Under the pieces are notes generated by a model. It was not told the DNA's origin. It saw only the letters and a list, made by a program, of their open reading frames with translations, and searched no databases. A DNA stretch of 64,000 bases from Pirellulales bacterium (lineage in GTDB: Bacteria > Planctomycetota > Planctomycetia > Pirellulales > JAEUIK01). The position numbers and the translations under genes were made by a program. The stretch covers positions 19,640 to 83,639 of the forward strand of contig JAIBBZ010000025.1 of NCBI GenBank assembly GCA_019694435.1, in the 5' to 3' direction. Shown here piece after piece: positions 26,610 to 35,177 of the stretch. Numbering within the stretch: the first letter of the stretch is position 1; each line of letters begins with the position of its first letter.

Positions 26610-27143
26610 CTATTGCACTTGCTGCTGGAACAATGCTTCGGTCCAGCGGACGCGGCCACGCTGAAAAATGACTTTCGGCGGGGCCACTTCGATGATCTCG
26701 ATGCCGCTGTGCTGTTCGCCTTGGGCGACGGTCGTCAGCAGGCCATCGATCGTGACGAGCGCCTTGAGGCCTTCCACGTCGACAAATCCCTTGAGCTCGA
26801 CCGCCGAGTCGCGCGCGGCGCTGTCGGTGCGGGCGACCTTCGCGATTTCCGGCCGCTTGAAGTAGTCGTCGCGCTCGGGGTAGGGCGGTTGAAACTCGGG
26901 TTCGCTGACCGGCGCCGCGGCCTCCGGGTCGGGCGTCGTTGGGCGTTCGGCTTCCGTCGCCAGCTCGGCGAGCTGGTCTTGAGCCGGCTCGCGGCGGGCT
27001 TCCGCCGCATCGGCCTTGGGAGGCTCGGGCGCAGGTGCAGACGCAGCCGGGGCGGCCGATTCTTGTGCCTGGGGCGCACAACCGCCGAGGATCGCAAGTA
27101 GCGCTGCGATCCAGGCCAGCCGTAAAGGGCGCGTGGTGTACAT
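26610..27143 (-). CDS. Lipoprotein with PilP/GspC-like domain
   Basis: A 177-residue lipoprotein with lipobox LLAILGGC near residue 22 from the ATG at 27143. Residues about 25-95 are Ala/Pro/Glu-rich and likely disordered. The C-terminal 70 residues (VELKGFVDVEGLKALVTI... GIEIIEVAPPKVIFQRG) have the beta pattern of the PilP/GspC HR domain, which binds the secretin and the PilN-PilO pair. This would complete the assembly apparatus. It is convergent with the secretin gene, 42 bp away, so it needs its own promoter. Confidence 0.65.
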   Translation of the reverse strand: MYTTRPLRLAWIAALLAILGGCAPQAQESAAPAASAPAPEPPKADAAEARREPAQDQLAELATEAERPTTPDPEAAAPVSEPEFQPPYPERDDYFKRPEIAKVARTDSAARDSAVELKGFVDVEGLKALVTIDGLLTTVAQGEQHSGIEIIEVAPPKVIFQRGRVRWTEALFQQQVQ

Positions 27144-27263
27144 GGCAAAACTCGATCCCTGGCCGGCGGAAAGCCGCCAATTCGTCTGCACAAACGTAGC
27201 TCACCCTGGCACAACCGCCCGGGGCCGGAGCTGCCGATTGTGCGGCGCGTAACGGCGAAAGGC

Positions 27264-28193
27264 CTACGCCCCCGAACCGACCAATTCGCCATCAACCGCC
27301 TGTGTTGTGGGCGGCGGATCGGATTCGTCCAACGACGGTTGGTCCGTCAGCTGGCGCGCAATACGGCTCAAGGTCTGCAGCGTGCATTGCAGGGCCATGA
27401 TCAGGTCGGTGGTCGTCAACACGCCGACGAGCATGCCGCCTTCGATGACAGGCAGGCTGGAGATGTGCTTGTTCAGCAGCAGCGTGATGGCCGGCGCGAT
27501 GGGGGTATCGGGGGTGACGTGTATGGGGTTAGGCGTCATCAACTGTTCGGCATCCTTCGCCTTGGGACGGGCGAGATCGCGATCGCTGATCACTCCCAAC
27601 AGCCGCCCGTCGCGATCGCGGACCATCAGGTGCCGCAGGCGATTCTGCTGCATGGTTCGGCGGACCTCTTCGGCCGGCGTGACGGGCGGGACCGTCATCA
27701 CGCGGCGCGACATCAGATGACCGACGAGCAGCCGGCCGTCCATCAACACCTGCCAATCGCCGGCCAGGATGCGCAGCACCTCTTGCCGCTTGTCGAACAG
27801 CAAGGATTGCTTTTCGTCGACAAACGGGTGCTCGGCGCCATCGGCGGTCTTGGCCGCCGGACGGCGGCGGCAATAGAGCCGGTACCAGATCAGCCCACCC
27901 AGGAACAGGCCGCAGGCCATCACGCCCAATTGCCCCTGGGCGATGCGGCGCTCGGCTTGTTCAAGCGAGGCCAAGGCAGGGACCGTCGCATCAAGCGTTG
28001 GCGCCGCGGCCTTGGCCGACGATGCGGTCGCGGATCCCGAGGCCGATGCGACCTGCCGCATGGTCCGATGGACCGAAAGATTCACACACTGGCCGGCAGC
28101 AAACACGCTAGCGGCGATCAGGGTCAAGAACAGCGCATATTCGACCGTCGCGCCGCCGCGACGCGAGCAATACCGAGAATGCGAGCGATGCAT
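27264..28193 (-). CDS. Flp-pilin-like membrane protein with two CBS domains
   Basis: A 309-residue protein from the ATG at 28193. The N-terminus (RRGGATVEYALFLTLIAASVFAAG) resembles Flp/TadE-type class III prepilin or TadE signals. A linker rich in Ser/Ala and a second helix (LGVMACGLFLGGLIWYRLYC, about 90-110) follow. Residues about 175-290 form a CBS pair (MSRRVMTVPPVTPAEEV..., then LMTPNPIHVTPDTPIAPAI...), which usually binds adenine nucleotides. CBS proteins often gate channels or enzymes; no partner is seen here. This combination of a pilin-like leader and CBS pair is unusual. Function unknown. Confidence 0.75.
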   Translation of the reverse strand: MHRSHSRYCSRRGGATVEYALFLTLIAASVFAAGQCVNLSVHRTMRQVASASGSATASSAKAAAPTLDATVPALASLEQAERRIAQGQLGVMACGLFLGGLIWYRLYCRRRPAAKTADGAEHPFVDEKQSLLFDKRQEVLRILAGDWQVLMDGRLLVGHLMSRRVMTVPPVTPAEEVRRTMQQNRLRHLMVRDRDGRLLGVISDRDLARPKAKDAEQLMTPNPIHVTPDTPIAPAITLLLNKHISSLPVIEGGMLVGVLTTTDLIMALQCTLQTLSRIARQLTDQPSLDESDPPPTTQAVDGELVGSGA

Positions 28194-28361
28194 GAAATGC
28201 TTCTCCCACGCGAAGGCGGTCGGGGTCACGCTGCCCGAAATGCCGCGAATCAAACGTAGTTCGCGGAACGGCGGCGCGGCGGTCCGGACTGCCTGGCGGC
28301 CGCGCGCCGCCGGCGCAATCCGACCAAACGCACCAGAGCGAAAGGACGGCCGCCGCGACGA

Positions 28362-29912
28362 TCACTCGACCTGGGGCGAGCGCTCGATGGCCCAGTACAG
28401 GGCGCGGCGCAGCAGGTCGCGAAAAGCTGGCAGTTGGAAGTCGTCGGGATTCCCCAACGAGGTGTAGAAGACGCGACCGCCGCGGTAGGTATTGGTCCAG
28501 GTCAACGGTTCGCGGACCTGCTGCGAATCGATCCTTCCCCACATCAGCAACCGTGTTCGCGGTCCCAGGTCGCGATTGCGGTACAAGTGCGACGTGACCG
28601 GGAATTCTTCCCGAGGCATTCCCGCCAGCAACTCGCTCTGGATGGCCTCGGGCACCAGTTGCACGATCGTCGGCGGACCGGCGGGCGGCTTGTTGCCATA
28701 ATGTCGCTCGTAGTTGGCGCCCAAGACCTCGTCGTCGAACTGCGGCCATGCCGCGTGTCCTTCGGGCGCTTCGCGGTCAAAGGCATGGCTGGCCGTGCGA
28801 ATCGCCACGAGCGGCTTGCCGGCCTCGAGATACGCGCGCACCGCCGCGAGTTGTTCGACCGTCGGCGTGCGCCGACGAACGCTGAGCACCAGCACGTCGG
28901 CCGCCGCGAGCCCCTCCAGCCCGGGAAAATTTTGCGGCGCTTCATCGACAGCCTGCACGAACGTGCATCGCCAGCCCCGCGGGATCAATTCCTGGCGGGC
29001 ATACTCGGGCAAGGTGTGCTTCGTGTCGTACTCGTCCTCGCCGATCATGAACAGCGCCGCGGGGGGCGTCGGTTCACCGACCAGGTCGTCGGCATCGATC
29101 GACGGGCAAACAAACTTTTCGATGTGCTCGATGACCAATTGCGTGCCGCGATGATGCGCCACGTGGGGCGCCTTACGCGGGTTGTACATCGTGTCGGTCA
29201 GGTCGCGCGCGAGCACGACATTCAGGCCCGCCCGGGCCATCTGTCGCAAGCCGAACGACCGTCCCAGCACGCACATGTTCGTGTGTACGCCCATCACCAC
29301 GACGTTCTTGATCCCCTGCTGCTGGAACAGATTGAGGATCTCGGGCCCTGAATCGCTGATCGCGTCCGGTTCGCCGATCTCGAGCGCGGCGATCTCGCTG
29401 CGCCAGGGCGAACCTTGTTTGCACTGTGGTTGGCAGTCGCAGCCGCCATCCGAATCGTCGATGGGCAGCCGCGGTTCAGCGTCGAGGTCGGTTCCCCAGA
29501 CGCTGATCGACCGGCGGGGGAATTGCACCACGGGAGCAGCTTGTGCCCGCTTGCGCTGCGGAGTGCCGGCGTAGGCCTCGAGACAGTCGCTGGGCGCATG
29601 CACGATCAAGACGCCGGCCTCGCGGCAGGCGGCCAGCACTTCGTTCATGACCGGGGCCATCTCGGCGACGCGGCGGGTGGCGCTTGCGCACCAGTGCTGA
29701 TTCCACATGTCGCAAATGACGATCGCCGTTTCGCGCGGCTGCCACGCGACGTCTCGTTCGCGAATCCGGTACTCGGTCGATCCGGCCGTCTCGGGCACGC
29801 GATCGCGGATCGCGAATTGCAGTTCAGCGCCGTTCGCCAACGGTCGGTGGCCAATGGCCGCGAGGCAAATCAAGGTAACGATCCAAGAACAGCGAATCGC
29901 GACGACGGCCAT
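28362..29912 (-). CDS. Isochorismatase-like and ThuA-like fusion, secreted
   Basis: A 516-residue protein from the ATG at 29912; the frame open to 30098 lacks family features. Signal peptide: CSWIVTLICLAAIGHRPLANG. Residues about 50-270 are an isochorismatase-like hydrolase: IVICDMWNQHWC supplies the catalytic Asp, and VVVMGVHTNMCV the catalytic Cys. Residues about 285-510 form a ThuA-like (trehalose utilisation) class I glutamine-amidotransferase-type fold with VLVLSVRRRTP, ASHAFD and TWTNTYRGGRVFYTSLG. In planctomycetes both are common as separate secreted proteins; here one chain joins them. Substrates unknown. Divergent from the GH32 gene. Confidence 0.8.
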   Translation of the reverse strand: MAVVAIRCSWIVTLICLAAIGHRPLANGAELQFAIRDRVPETAGSTEYRIRERDVAWQPRETAIVICDMWNQHWCASATRRVAEMAPVMNEVLAACREAGVLIVHAPSDCLEAYAGTPQRKRAQAAPVVQFPRRSISVWGTDLDAEPRLPIDDSDGGCDCQPQCKQGSPWRSEIAALEIGEPDAISDSGPEILNLFQQQGIKNVVVMGVHTNMCVLGRSFGLRQMARAGLNVVLARDLTDTMYNPRKAPHVAHHRGTQLVIEHIEKFVCPSIDADDLVGEPTPPAALFMIGEDEYDTKHTLPEYARQELIPRGWRCTFVQAVDEAPQNFPGLEGLAAADVLVLSVRRRTPTVEQLAAVRAYLEAGKPLVAIRTASHAFDREAPEGHAAWPQFDDEVLGANYERHYGNKPPAGPPTIVQLVPEAIQSELLAGMPREEFPVTSHLYRNRDLGPRTRLLMWGRIDSQQVREPLTWTNTYRGGRVFYTSLGNPDDFQLPAFRDLLRRALYWAIERSPQVE

Positions 29913-30006
29913 GGCTTCGCTCCCAGCTTGCGGGCACCTCGGAGTGGGGTCAGGATTATAGCCGCGTTCCTTGATCACCCGCACGTTTCTTCGGAACACG
30001 GCTGTC

Positions 30007-31959
30007 ATGCGGCAGAAGACTTGGCCCCTGTCGTGCTTGGCGATGCTGCTCGGTTGTTGGCTGTTGACCCGCGCGCACGGAGCGGACCGCCCGGACATCG
30101 TGATCGCCGATTTCGAGGGCCGCGATTACGGCGACTGGCAGGCCACCGGGGATGCCTTCGGCACGGGGCCCGCGCACGGCACGCTGCCCGGCCAGCAAAC
30201 GGTGTCTGGCTACTTGGGCAATGGGTTAGTGAATACATTCCTGGGGGGTGACCCGGCTCAAGGGACGCTGCGTTCTCGACCGTTCGCGCTGGATCGCAAG
30301 TACTTGAACCTATTGATCGGCGGTGGCCGTCACCCCGACGAGACCTGCGTGAAACTGTTCGTCGACGATCAGGTCGTGCGCACCGCGACCGGCAATGCCA
30401 CGACCGGCGCAGACGACGAGCATCTTTCCTGGCACACATGGGACGTGCAGCCCTGGATCGGCAAGCAAGCGCGGATCGAGATCGTCGATCGGCACAGCGG
30501 CGGTTGGGGCCACATCAACGTCGATCAGCTCGTGCAATCTGATCAGCCCGAGATCGATCCGCAGATCGAGCCCGGACTGGCTCAGGCCGACAGCAGCGTA
30601 CGCGGCGCGGCAGCCCGGGCCGCGGCCGATCCGGCGCGCCCCGCCTATCACTTCTTGCCGCCGGCGCTATGGACGAACGATCCGAACGGACCCTTGTATC
30701 ACGCGGGACAAGTGCACCTGTTCTACCAGCACAATCCCTACGGCGATCGCTGGGAGCACATGCACTGGGGTCACGCGCGCAGTCGCGACCTGGTGCACTG
30801 GGAGCATCTGCCGATCGCCCTCGCCCCGTCGCAAGATCGCGGCGAAGAACATTGCTTTTCCGGCTGCGCAGCGCGCAATGCACAGGGCGAGCCGATGTTG
30901 TTCTATACCAGCATTGGCCGGCGCGATCCGGAGCAATGGGTGGCCTTGCCCGACGACGATCAATTGCTGCGCTGGCACAAAGCTCCTGGCAATCCGATCC
31001 TCTCGTTGCGGCTGCACGGTGACCAGCAGATCGACGATTGGCGCGATCCGTTCGTCTTCGCCTCCGCAGGGCGGACCTTCTTGGTCTGTGGTGGACATCC
31101 GCGCGGCGGTCGGGGATCGGTCATGCTCTACGAGGCGCTCGACGGCAGCCTGCTGCAATGGAAGTATCGCGGGGTGGCGTTTACGGGAGAGGAAGGCAAC
31201 TGGGAATGCCCCAATCTCTTCCCTTTGGGCCAGCGCTACGTGCTGATCTATTCACCCCACGGACCGGTGCGCTACTACGTCGGCGATTTCGATCCGGATG
31301 CCGGACGCTTATCGCCCCAACAGCGGGGTGTGCTCGACGTGTCGGACGATTTCTATGCGCCCAACGGCCTGGCGCTGCCCGACGGTCGTTGGATCATGTG
31401 GGGCTGGGTGCGAAACTTTCCTGGCGGGCGCGGCTGGAACGGCTGCATGACGCTGCCGCGCGAGTTGCAGATCGGCACCGATGGCAATCTGCTGCAGCGT
31501 CCGGCGACAGAAGTTGCGAAGCTGCGCTCCGAACAGCGTGTCCAGCAGCGAGGCCTGGCGCTGCCGGCCGGGGCGACGCCGGTCGAAGGCCTGGCGGGCG
31601 AATGCCTGGAAATCGCCGCGACGCTTCGCCTGGGCAGCGCCAGACAGATGGCCCTCGAAGTGCACGCCGGCGACCAGCAGGGGGCCAGCGTGTCGATCGC
31701 CTGGAACGGCAAGCATCTATCGATCGGCGAGCGCTCGTGTGCTCTACAACTGGGTGCGAACGAACCGCTGCGGTTGCGCGTGTTCGTCGATCGCAGCGTG
31801 GTCGAGGTTTATGCCAATGACCGCGTGGCCATGACCAAGGTGGTCGAGATCGGGCAGCAGCCTCGATACGTCTGGAATGTCGTCGGCCAGGGTGCACATC
31901 TCGACGCCTGCGACGCCTGGAGACTTGAGTCGGCTTGGACCGCGTCCGAGCTGCGTTAG
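30007..31959 (+). CDS. Glycoside hydrolase family 32 enzyme (levanase/fructan hydrolase-like)
   Basis: A 650-residue secreted enzyme from the ATG at 30007 (signal LAMLLGCWLLTRAHG). An N-terminal beta-sandwich domain covers about 35-190 (IVIADFEGRDYGDWQATG, GWGHINVDQL), as in long levanases. The five-bladed propeller has the nucleophile D225 in WTNDPNGPLY, the transition-state stabiliser D347 in DDWRDPF and the acid/base E400 in NWECPNLF, all three intact. The C-terminal beta-sandwich (about 540-645) ends with VDRSVVEVYANDR, typical of GH32. It likely releases fructose from fructans or sucrose. Regulation and transporters are not in the window. Confidence 0.92.
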   Translation: MRQKTWPLSCLAMLLGCWLLTRAHGADRPDIVIADFEGRDYGDWQATGDAFGTGPAHGTLPGQQTVSGYLGNGLVNTFLGGDPAQGTLRSRPFALDRKYLNLLIGGGRHPDETCVKLFVDDQVVRTATGNATTGADDEHLSWHTWDVQPWIGKQARIEIVDRHSGGWGHINVDQLVQSDQPEIDPQIEPGLAQADSSVRGAAARAAADPARPAYHFLPPALWTNDPNGPLYHAGQVHLFYQHNPYGDRWEHMHWGHARSRDLVHWEHLPIALAPSQDRGEEHCFSGCAARNAQGEPMLFYTSIGRRDPEQWVALPDDDQLLRWHKAPGNPILSLRLHGDQQIDDWRDPFVFASAGRTFLVCGGHPRGGRGSVMLYEALDGSLLQWKYRGVAFTGEEGNWECPNLFPLGQRYVLIYSPHGPVRYYVGDFDPDAGRLSPQQRGVLDVSDDFYAPNGLALPDGRWIMWGWVRNFPGGRGWNGCMTLPRELQIGTDGNLLQRPATEVAKLRSEQRVQQRGLALPAGATPVEGLAGECLEIAATLRLGSARQMALEVHAGDQQGASVSIAWNGKHLSIGERSCALQLGANEPLRLRVFVDRSVVEVYANDRVAMTKVVEIGQQPRYVWNVVGQGAHLDACDAWRLESAWTASELR

Positions 31960-32223
31960 GGCGTCACTGCCCGTTGACCGAGTTCAACCGCAAGGAAGCC
32001 GGGACCAAATCGCGCGGGGACCCGGGCCCGTGGCTGGTCGAGACAATCGTGCGGTCGTGCAAGGTCTCGACGCCATGGCTGCGAGGCGGCGGACGAAAGA
32101 CGCTTTTCTTCGAAAAAATCGGCCAGAACACGCATGGAATTGCGTCCAAGGAGGGAGAGAGGCTTGCGAGCCGAGTTTTGCACGCCGGAAGGCAATTGGT
32201 AATTGTGTGTTACCTTATTGTTG

Positions 32224-32267
32224 GGTGGTGCCTTCGGTAAATATCGCAAATACCACCTTTTTTATTT
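32224..32267 (+). terminator. Candidate intrinsic terminator downstream of the GH32 gene
   Basis: A GGTGGT (32224-32229) / ACCACC (32252-32257) stem with a 22-nt loop is followed directly by TTTTTTATTTT. The loop is long, so strength is uncertain. It ends at the -35 box of the following promoter. Confidence 0.4.
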
Positions 32268-32296
32268 TGACAGCCTTACGACTATTTGCGTATGCT
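32267..32296 (+). promoter_or_regulatory. Sigma-70-like promoter of the PEP-CTERM gene
   Basis: A perfect -35 box TTGACA (32267-32272), an 18-bp spacer and TATGCT (32291-32296) as -10. Transcription would begin about 32303, giving an 80-nt leader before the ATG at 32385. A T-rich tract lies immediately upstream, which may act as an UP-like element. Confidence 0.65.
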
Positions 32297-32384
32297 CATC
32301 CCTAACTTGGGTGCTTGGGGTGGCCGCGCCTTCTCGGGCAGGTCAGCTAGGAAGTTCACTTCATCTGGTTTGGGAGGGACGCTA

Positions 32385-33185
32385 ATGAAGCTAACGAAGA
32401 TCGTTTCTACCTTTGCGCTTACGGCGCTGCTGGCGCTGTGCGCTCAGCCCGCATTAGCGACGCCGACTCCGGTGACGCTAACGCTGACACCGGCGTCAGT
32501 CCTCACCTTGACTGTAGCTGCTCTCGGCTCGGTCACTGGTACGACGACGACGACGCTTACTGGCACGCAAGGCATCACGCTTGATGATGGCGTGCCCACG
32601 GCCACCTCCATGACGCTCGATGGTGGCAACATTAATCTTTCCGATGCCAGCTTGTTTCTGAACCTTGGTTTCCTCCTCGGTGGTGTGAACGCCGGCATCA
32701 AGAACGGCCATCTCACCGGACTGGTCAGCACCGGCTCGGTGCCGCTCAACTACACCGCTGGCACCTGGAACTACACGTTCGATCCAGGCGATCCGTCGGG
32801 GGGCAACCTGACGTCGGCCGGGATTGATAACGGCATCCTGACCTACAACGGCACCGGCATCATCGGCAGCCTGTTGGGTTCGGGGACGCTCGATTTTTCG
32901 ACCAGCCCGGCAAACTTCGATCTGCCGCCGCTGGGACAAGTCGCCACGCTGACCCAGACCCTGCTGGGGAGCAGCGGCGTATCGACGACCTACAAGATCA
33001 CCATGTCGGCACCGATTAATGTTGCCCAATCGGTGTTGACTGCCCCGGTACAGGTCGACGCGACGCTGGTTGGCGGGATCGTCGCCACGGGCACGTATGT
33101 CGTGGCGCCGGAACCTTCGACGATCGTGTTGTTGGGAATCGCATTGGCAGGTCTCGTGGCCATGCGCCGCAAGATTCGCCGGTAA
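32385..33185 (+). CDS. PEP-CTERM surface protein (exosortase substrate)
   Basis: A 266-residue exported protein. The ATG at 32385 has a GGGAGGG ribosome site; the frame open from 32286 is upstream of the predicted transcription start or in the leader. Signal peptide: VSTFALTALLALCAQPALA. The body is rich in Thr, Gly, Ser and Leu, low in charged residues, and predicted to be all-beta (LTLTVAALGSVTGTTTTTL). The C-terminus is the sorting signal VAPEPSTIVLLGIALAGLVAM then RRKIRR. Such proteins are attached to or released at the cell surface after exosortase cleavage. With its own strong promoter and terminator it is a single-gene unit, possibly highly expressed. Biological role unknown. Confidence 0.88.
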   Translation: MKLTKIVSTFALTALLALCAQPALATPTPVTLTLTPASVLTLTVAALGSVTGTTTTTLTGTQGITLDDGVPTATSMTLDGGNINLSDASLFLNLGFLLGGVNAGIKNGHLTGLVSTGSVPLNYTAGTWNYTFDPGDPSGGNLTSAGIDNGILTYNGTGIIGSLLGSGTLDFSTSPANFDLPPLGQVATLTQTLLGSSGVSTTYKITMSAPINVAQSVLTAPVQVDATLVGGIVATGTYVVAPEPSTIVLLGIALAGLVAMRRKIRR

Positions 33186-33249
33186 CTCAAACTCCCAGGC
33201 AGGGTGATATTGACCCGCCAGGCAGCTTGAGACAGTCTGCTGTGTAAAG

Positions 33250-33300
33250 AAACCTGGGTCGGCACTCTTCGAAGGGTGTCCGGCCCAGTTTCTTTTGGTT
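33250..33300 (+). terminator. Intrinsic terminator after the PEP-CTERM gene
   Basis: A long hairpin with a TCGA loop: left arm 33250-33268 (starting AAACCTGGG) pairs with right arm to 33291 (ending CCCAGTTT) through about 18 pairs with two small bulges, followed by CTTTTGGTTT. It also marks a natural left border before the lipid gene cluster. Confidence 0.75.
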
Positions 33301-33315
33301 TGGCAGCAACCCCAG

Positions 33316-33717
33316 ATGAGATCCCGCGCCGTGGCCTACGATGCACAACTTGCAGCGCGCGTCGACCGAGTCTTGACCGCGGACGACGGTTTCGAGTCGC
33401 GTCGCATGTTCGGCGGGATCGGCTATTTGCTCCGCGGCAATATGTGCGTGGGCGTTTATCAAGACACATTGATCGTGCGCGTGGGGCCCGACGCATACGA
33501 GGCCGCGCTGGCCGAGCCCGAAGTCCGCAAGTTCGACATCACCGGGAAGCCGCTCCGAGGCTGGGTGATGTTGACTCGCCGTGGCGTCGCGTCCGAGGCC
33601 GCCTTGCGCCGTTGGATTGGCAGGGCCCTGAGCTTCGTCGAGCATTTGCCCCCCAAGGGTTTGGCGCAGAAAAGCCCGCGCCCGCAAGTGCGCCGCGGGC
33701 GCAAGAAGAAAAATTGA
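33316..33717 (+). CDS. TfoX N-terminal domain protein
   Basis: A 133-residue protein consisting of one TfoX-N domain: VLTADDGFESRRMFGGIGYLLRG is the typical start, and RVGPDAYEAAL and WVMLTRRGVASEAAL follow. The C-terminus is very basic (KSPRPQVRRGRKKK). The ATG at 33316 is chosen because the earlier TTG at 33295 is inside the terminator hairpin's tail. Such single-domain TfoX-N proteins are widespread and poorly understood; the link to competence in Haemophilus involves a different two-domain protein. It overlaps no neighbour and precedes the lipid cluster by 56 bp. Confidence 0.85.
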   Translation: MRSRAVAYDAQLAARVDRVLTADDGFESRRMFGGIGYLLRGNMCVGVYQDTLIVRVGPDAYEAALAEPEVRKFDITGKPLRGWVMLTRRGVASEAALRRWIGRALSFVEHLPPKGLAQKSPRPQVRRGRKKKN

Positions 33718-33773
33718 TGGCGCGTGGACCGTGCGACGTTTGCACTCGCGCGGATGGCGCCAGCCTATGATGG

Positions 33774-35177
33774 ATGCCGATGACTGACGCATCCATCGAG
33801 CGTGATACCCCCGCAGTCCGCTCGCCGTCCGGCGGCGAAGTCACGGGGCCCTTGGCGCTCGCCGTGTTTGAGCGGTACTACCTGGCCGACGATCGCCCTG
33901 GCCACCCGACGGTGTTTCCGGTCGAGGCCCGATTTCGTGGGCCGCTCGATCGCGCGGCCCTGCAGGAGGCCCTGGCTGCGACCGTCGCGCGGCATCCGAT
34001 GCTGCGTATGCGGCTGGCCGGCCCAGAGTCGCAACCGTATTGGATGCCCGGCGAAGCCCCGAAGATTCAGTGGGGCGACCTGGCATCCGCGGAGCCCGGG
34101 GCCATGCGGCCCTTCGAATTGCGTCTCGAGGCGCCTCTGCGCGTGATGGTCGATGTCGACGTCGCAGCCTGGCGACTGCGTCTGTTGTTGCATCATGCGG
34201 CCTGCGACGGCGTGGGGGCCGTCCAATTCCTCGCAGACCTGTTGATCGCTTACGACCATCGAGTTCGTGGCGCTGCCGGTGAACCTGCGTGGAACCCGCT
34301 CGACCCGCAACGGCTGCTCGTGCGCGATGAATTCGGTCTGCGCGATTACCGGACCACGCTCACAGACGCGTATTACACGGCAGTGCTCTGGACGCGCCTG
34401 CTGTTCCGCCGCGCGGCGGTGATGCGATCGCCAGCACCGGCCGAAATCCGGGCCGGGGTGGGCCCATTCGATCCCTTCGCCTTTGGCACCTGCACGTTGA
34501 GCGCCGGCGAGACCGACCAACTCTCGCAGGTGGCGCGAAGTCTGGGCGTCACGGTGAATGACTTGCTGCTGCGCGACTTGTTTCTCGAACTGGCCGCCTG
34601 GAATGCTGGAGGTACTCGGCGGCCGTTACGGATCACTGTGCCCACGAATCTCCGGCTCGAGGCGGATGCCATGATGCCTGCGGCCAACGTCCTGGCCTAT
34701 GCCTTCCTCGAGCGGCGCGACCGCCAGTTGCACGATGCCAAGGCACTGCTGCGCTCGGTGCACGACGAAATGGTCGCCATCAAGCAATGGCGGCTGGGAT
34801 TGTTCTTCATCGGCGGGCTGCGCATCGCCTGTGCTCTGCCGGCGCTCATGCGCTGGGCGCTGCGTCGAAACCTGGCGTTTGCGACGGCCGTGTTCAGCAA
34901 CCTGGGAACCGTGCTTGCTCTGGCCCCGCTCGAACGCCGTTCAGGGCACCTGGTGTGCGGCGATAGCCTGCTCGAATCGCTGGTTGGCGTGCCGCCCATC
35001 CGCCCGAATACGCGGCTGTCGCTGAGCGCCCTAAGCTATGCGGGCAGGCTGGCCGTAATGCTGCTGGCGGACCCGCAGTATTTTTCGCAGGCGGAGCGCG
35101 ACGCCTTCTTGCAGGCGTACCTCGCGCGCGTGCGAGAGACGATTAGCTCGAGCGCGCCGGAACCTGCGCGACGGTGA
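33774..35177 (+). CDS. Condensation-domain-type acyltransferase
   Basis: A 467-residue stand-alone protein with the condensation/wax-synthase fold. The catalytic motif LLHHAACDG lies near residue 140 (His-His...Asp-Gly), and the N-terminal segment LDRAALQEALAATVARHPMLRMRL is typical of the family. Such proteins (PapA5-like, alcohol acyltransferases, NRPS C domains) transfer an acyl group from a thioester carrier or CoA to an amine or hydroxyl. A second in-frame ATG at 33780 is equally possible; a TATGAT at 33766-33771 would make that one leaderless. Convergent with the exporter gene, overlapping its end by 35 bp. In this cluster it might esterify or amidate the polyketide/lipid product. Acceptor unknown. 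Confidence 0.75.
   Translation: MPMTDASIERDTPAVRSPSGGEVTGPLALAVFERYYLADDRPGHPTVFPVEARFRGPLDRAALQEALAATVARHPMLRMRLAGPESQPYWMPGEAPKIQWGDLASAEPGAMRPFELRLEAPLRVMVDVDVAAWRLRLLLHHAACDGVGAVQFLADLLIAYDHRVRGAAGEPAWNPLDPQRLLVRDEFGLRDYRTTLTDAYYTAVLWTRLLFRRAAVMRSPAPAEIRAGVGPFDPFAFGTCTLSAGETDQLSQVARSLGVTVNDLLLRDLFLELAAWNAGGTRRPLRITVPTNLRLEADAMMPAANVLAYAFLERRDRQLHDAKALLRSVHDEMVAIKQWRLGLFFIGGLRIACALPALMRWALRRNLAFATAVFSNLGTVLALAPLERRSGHLVCGDSLLESLVGVPPIRPNTRLSLSALSYAGRLAVMLLADPQYFSQAERDAFLQAYLARVRETISSSAPEPARR

Larger units (their letters stand above)
31960..32384 (+). promoter_or_regulatory. 425-bp intergenic region with terminator- and promoter-like elements
   Basis: No gene is convincing here. The last 180 bp are clearly richer in A and T than the surroundings. 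They contain a terminator-like hairpin (32224-32267), a sigma-70-like promoter (32267-32296), and a GGGAGGG ribosome site about 5 nt before the ATG at 32385. The first 240 bp hold nothing recognisable. Confidence 0.5.

Noticed and set aside
33316..33717. TfoX-N protein as a competence regulator
   Set aside because: Single-domain TfoX-N proteins are not shown to regulate competence, and it is outside the type IV pilus-like operon.
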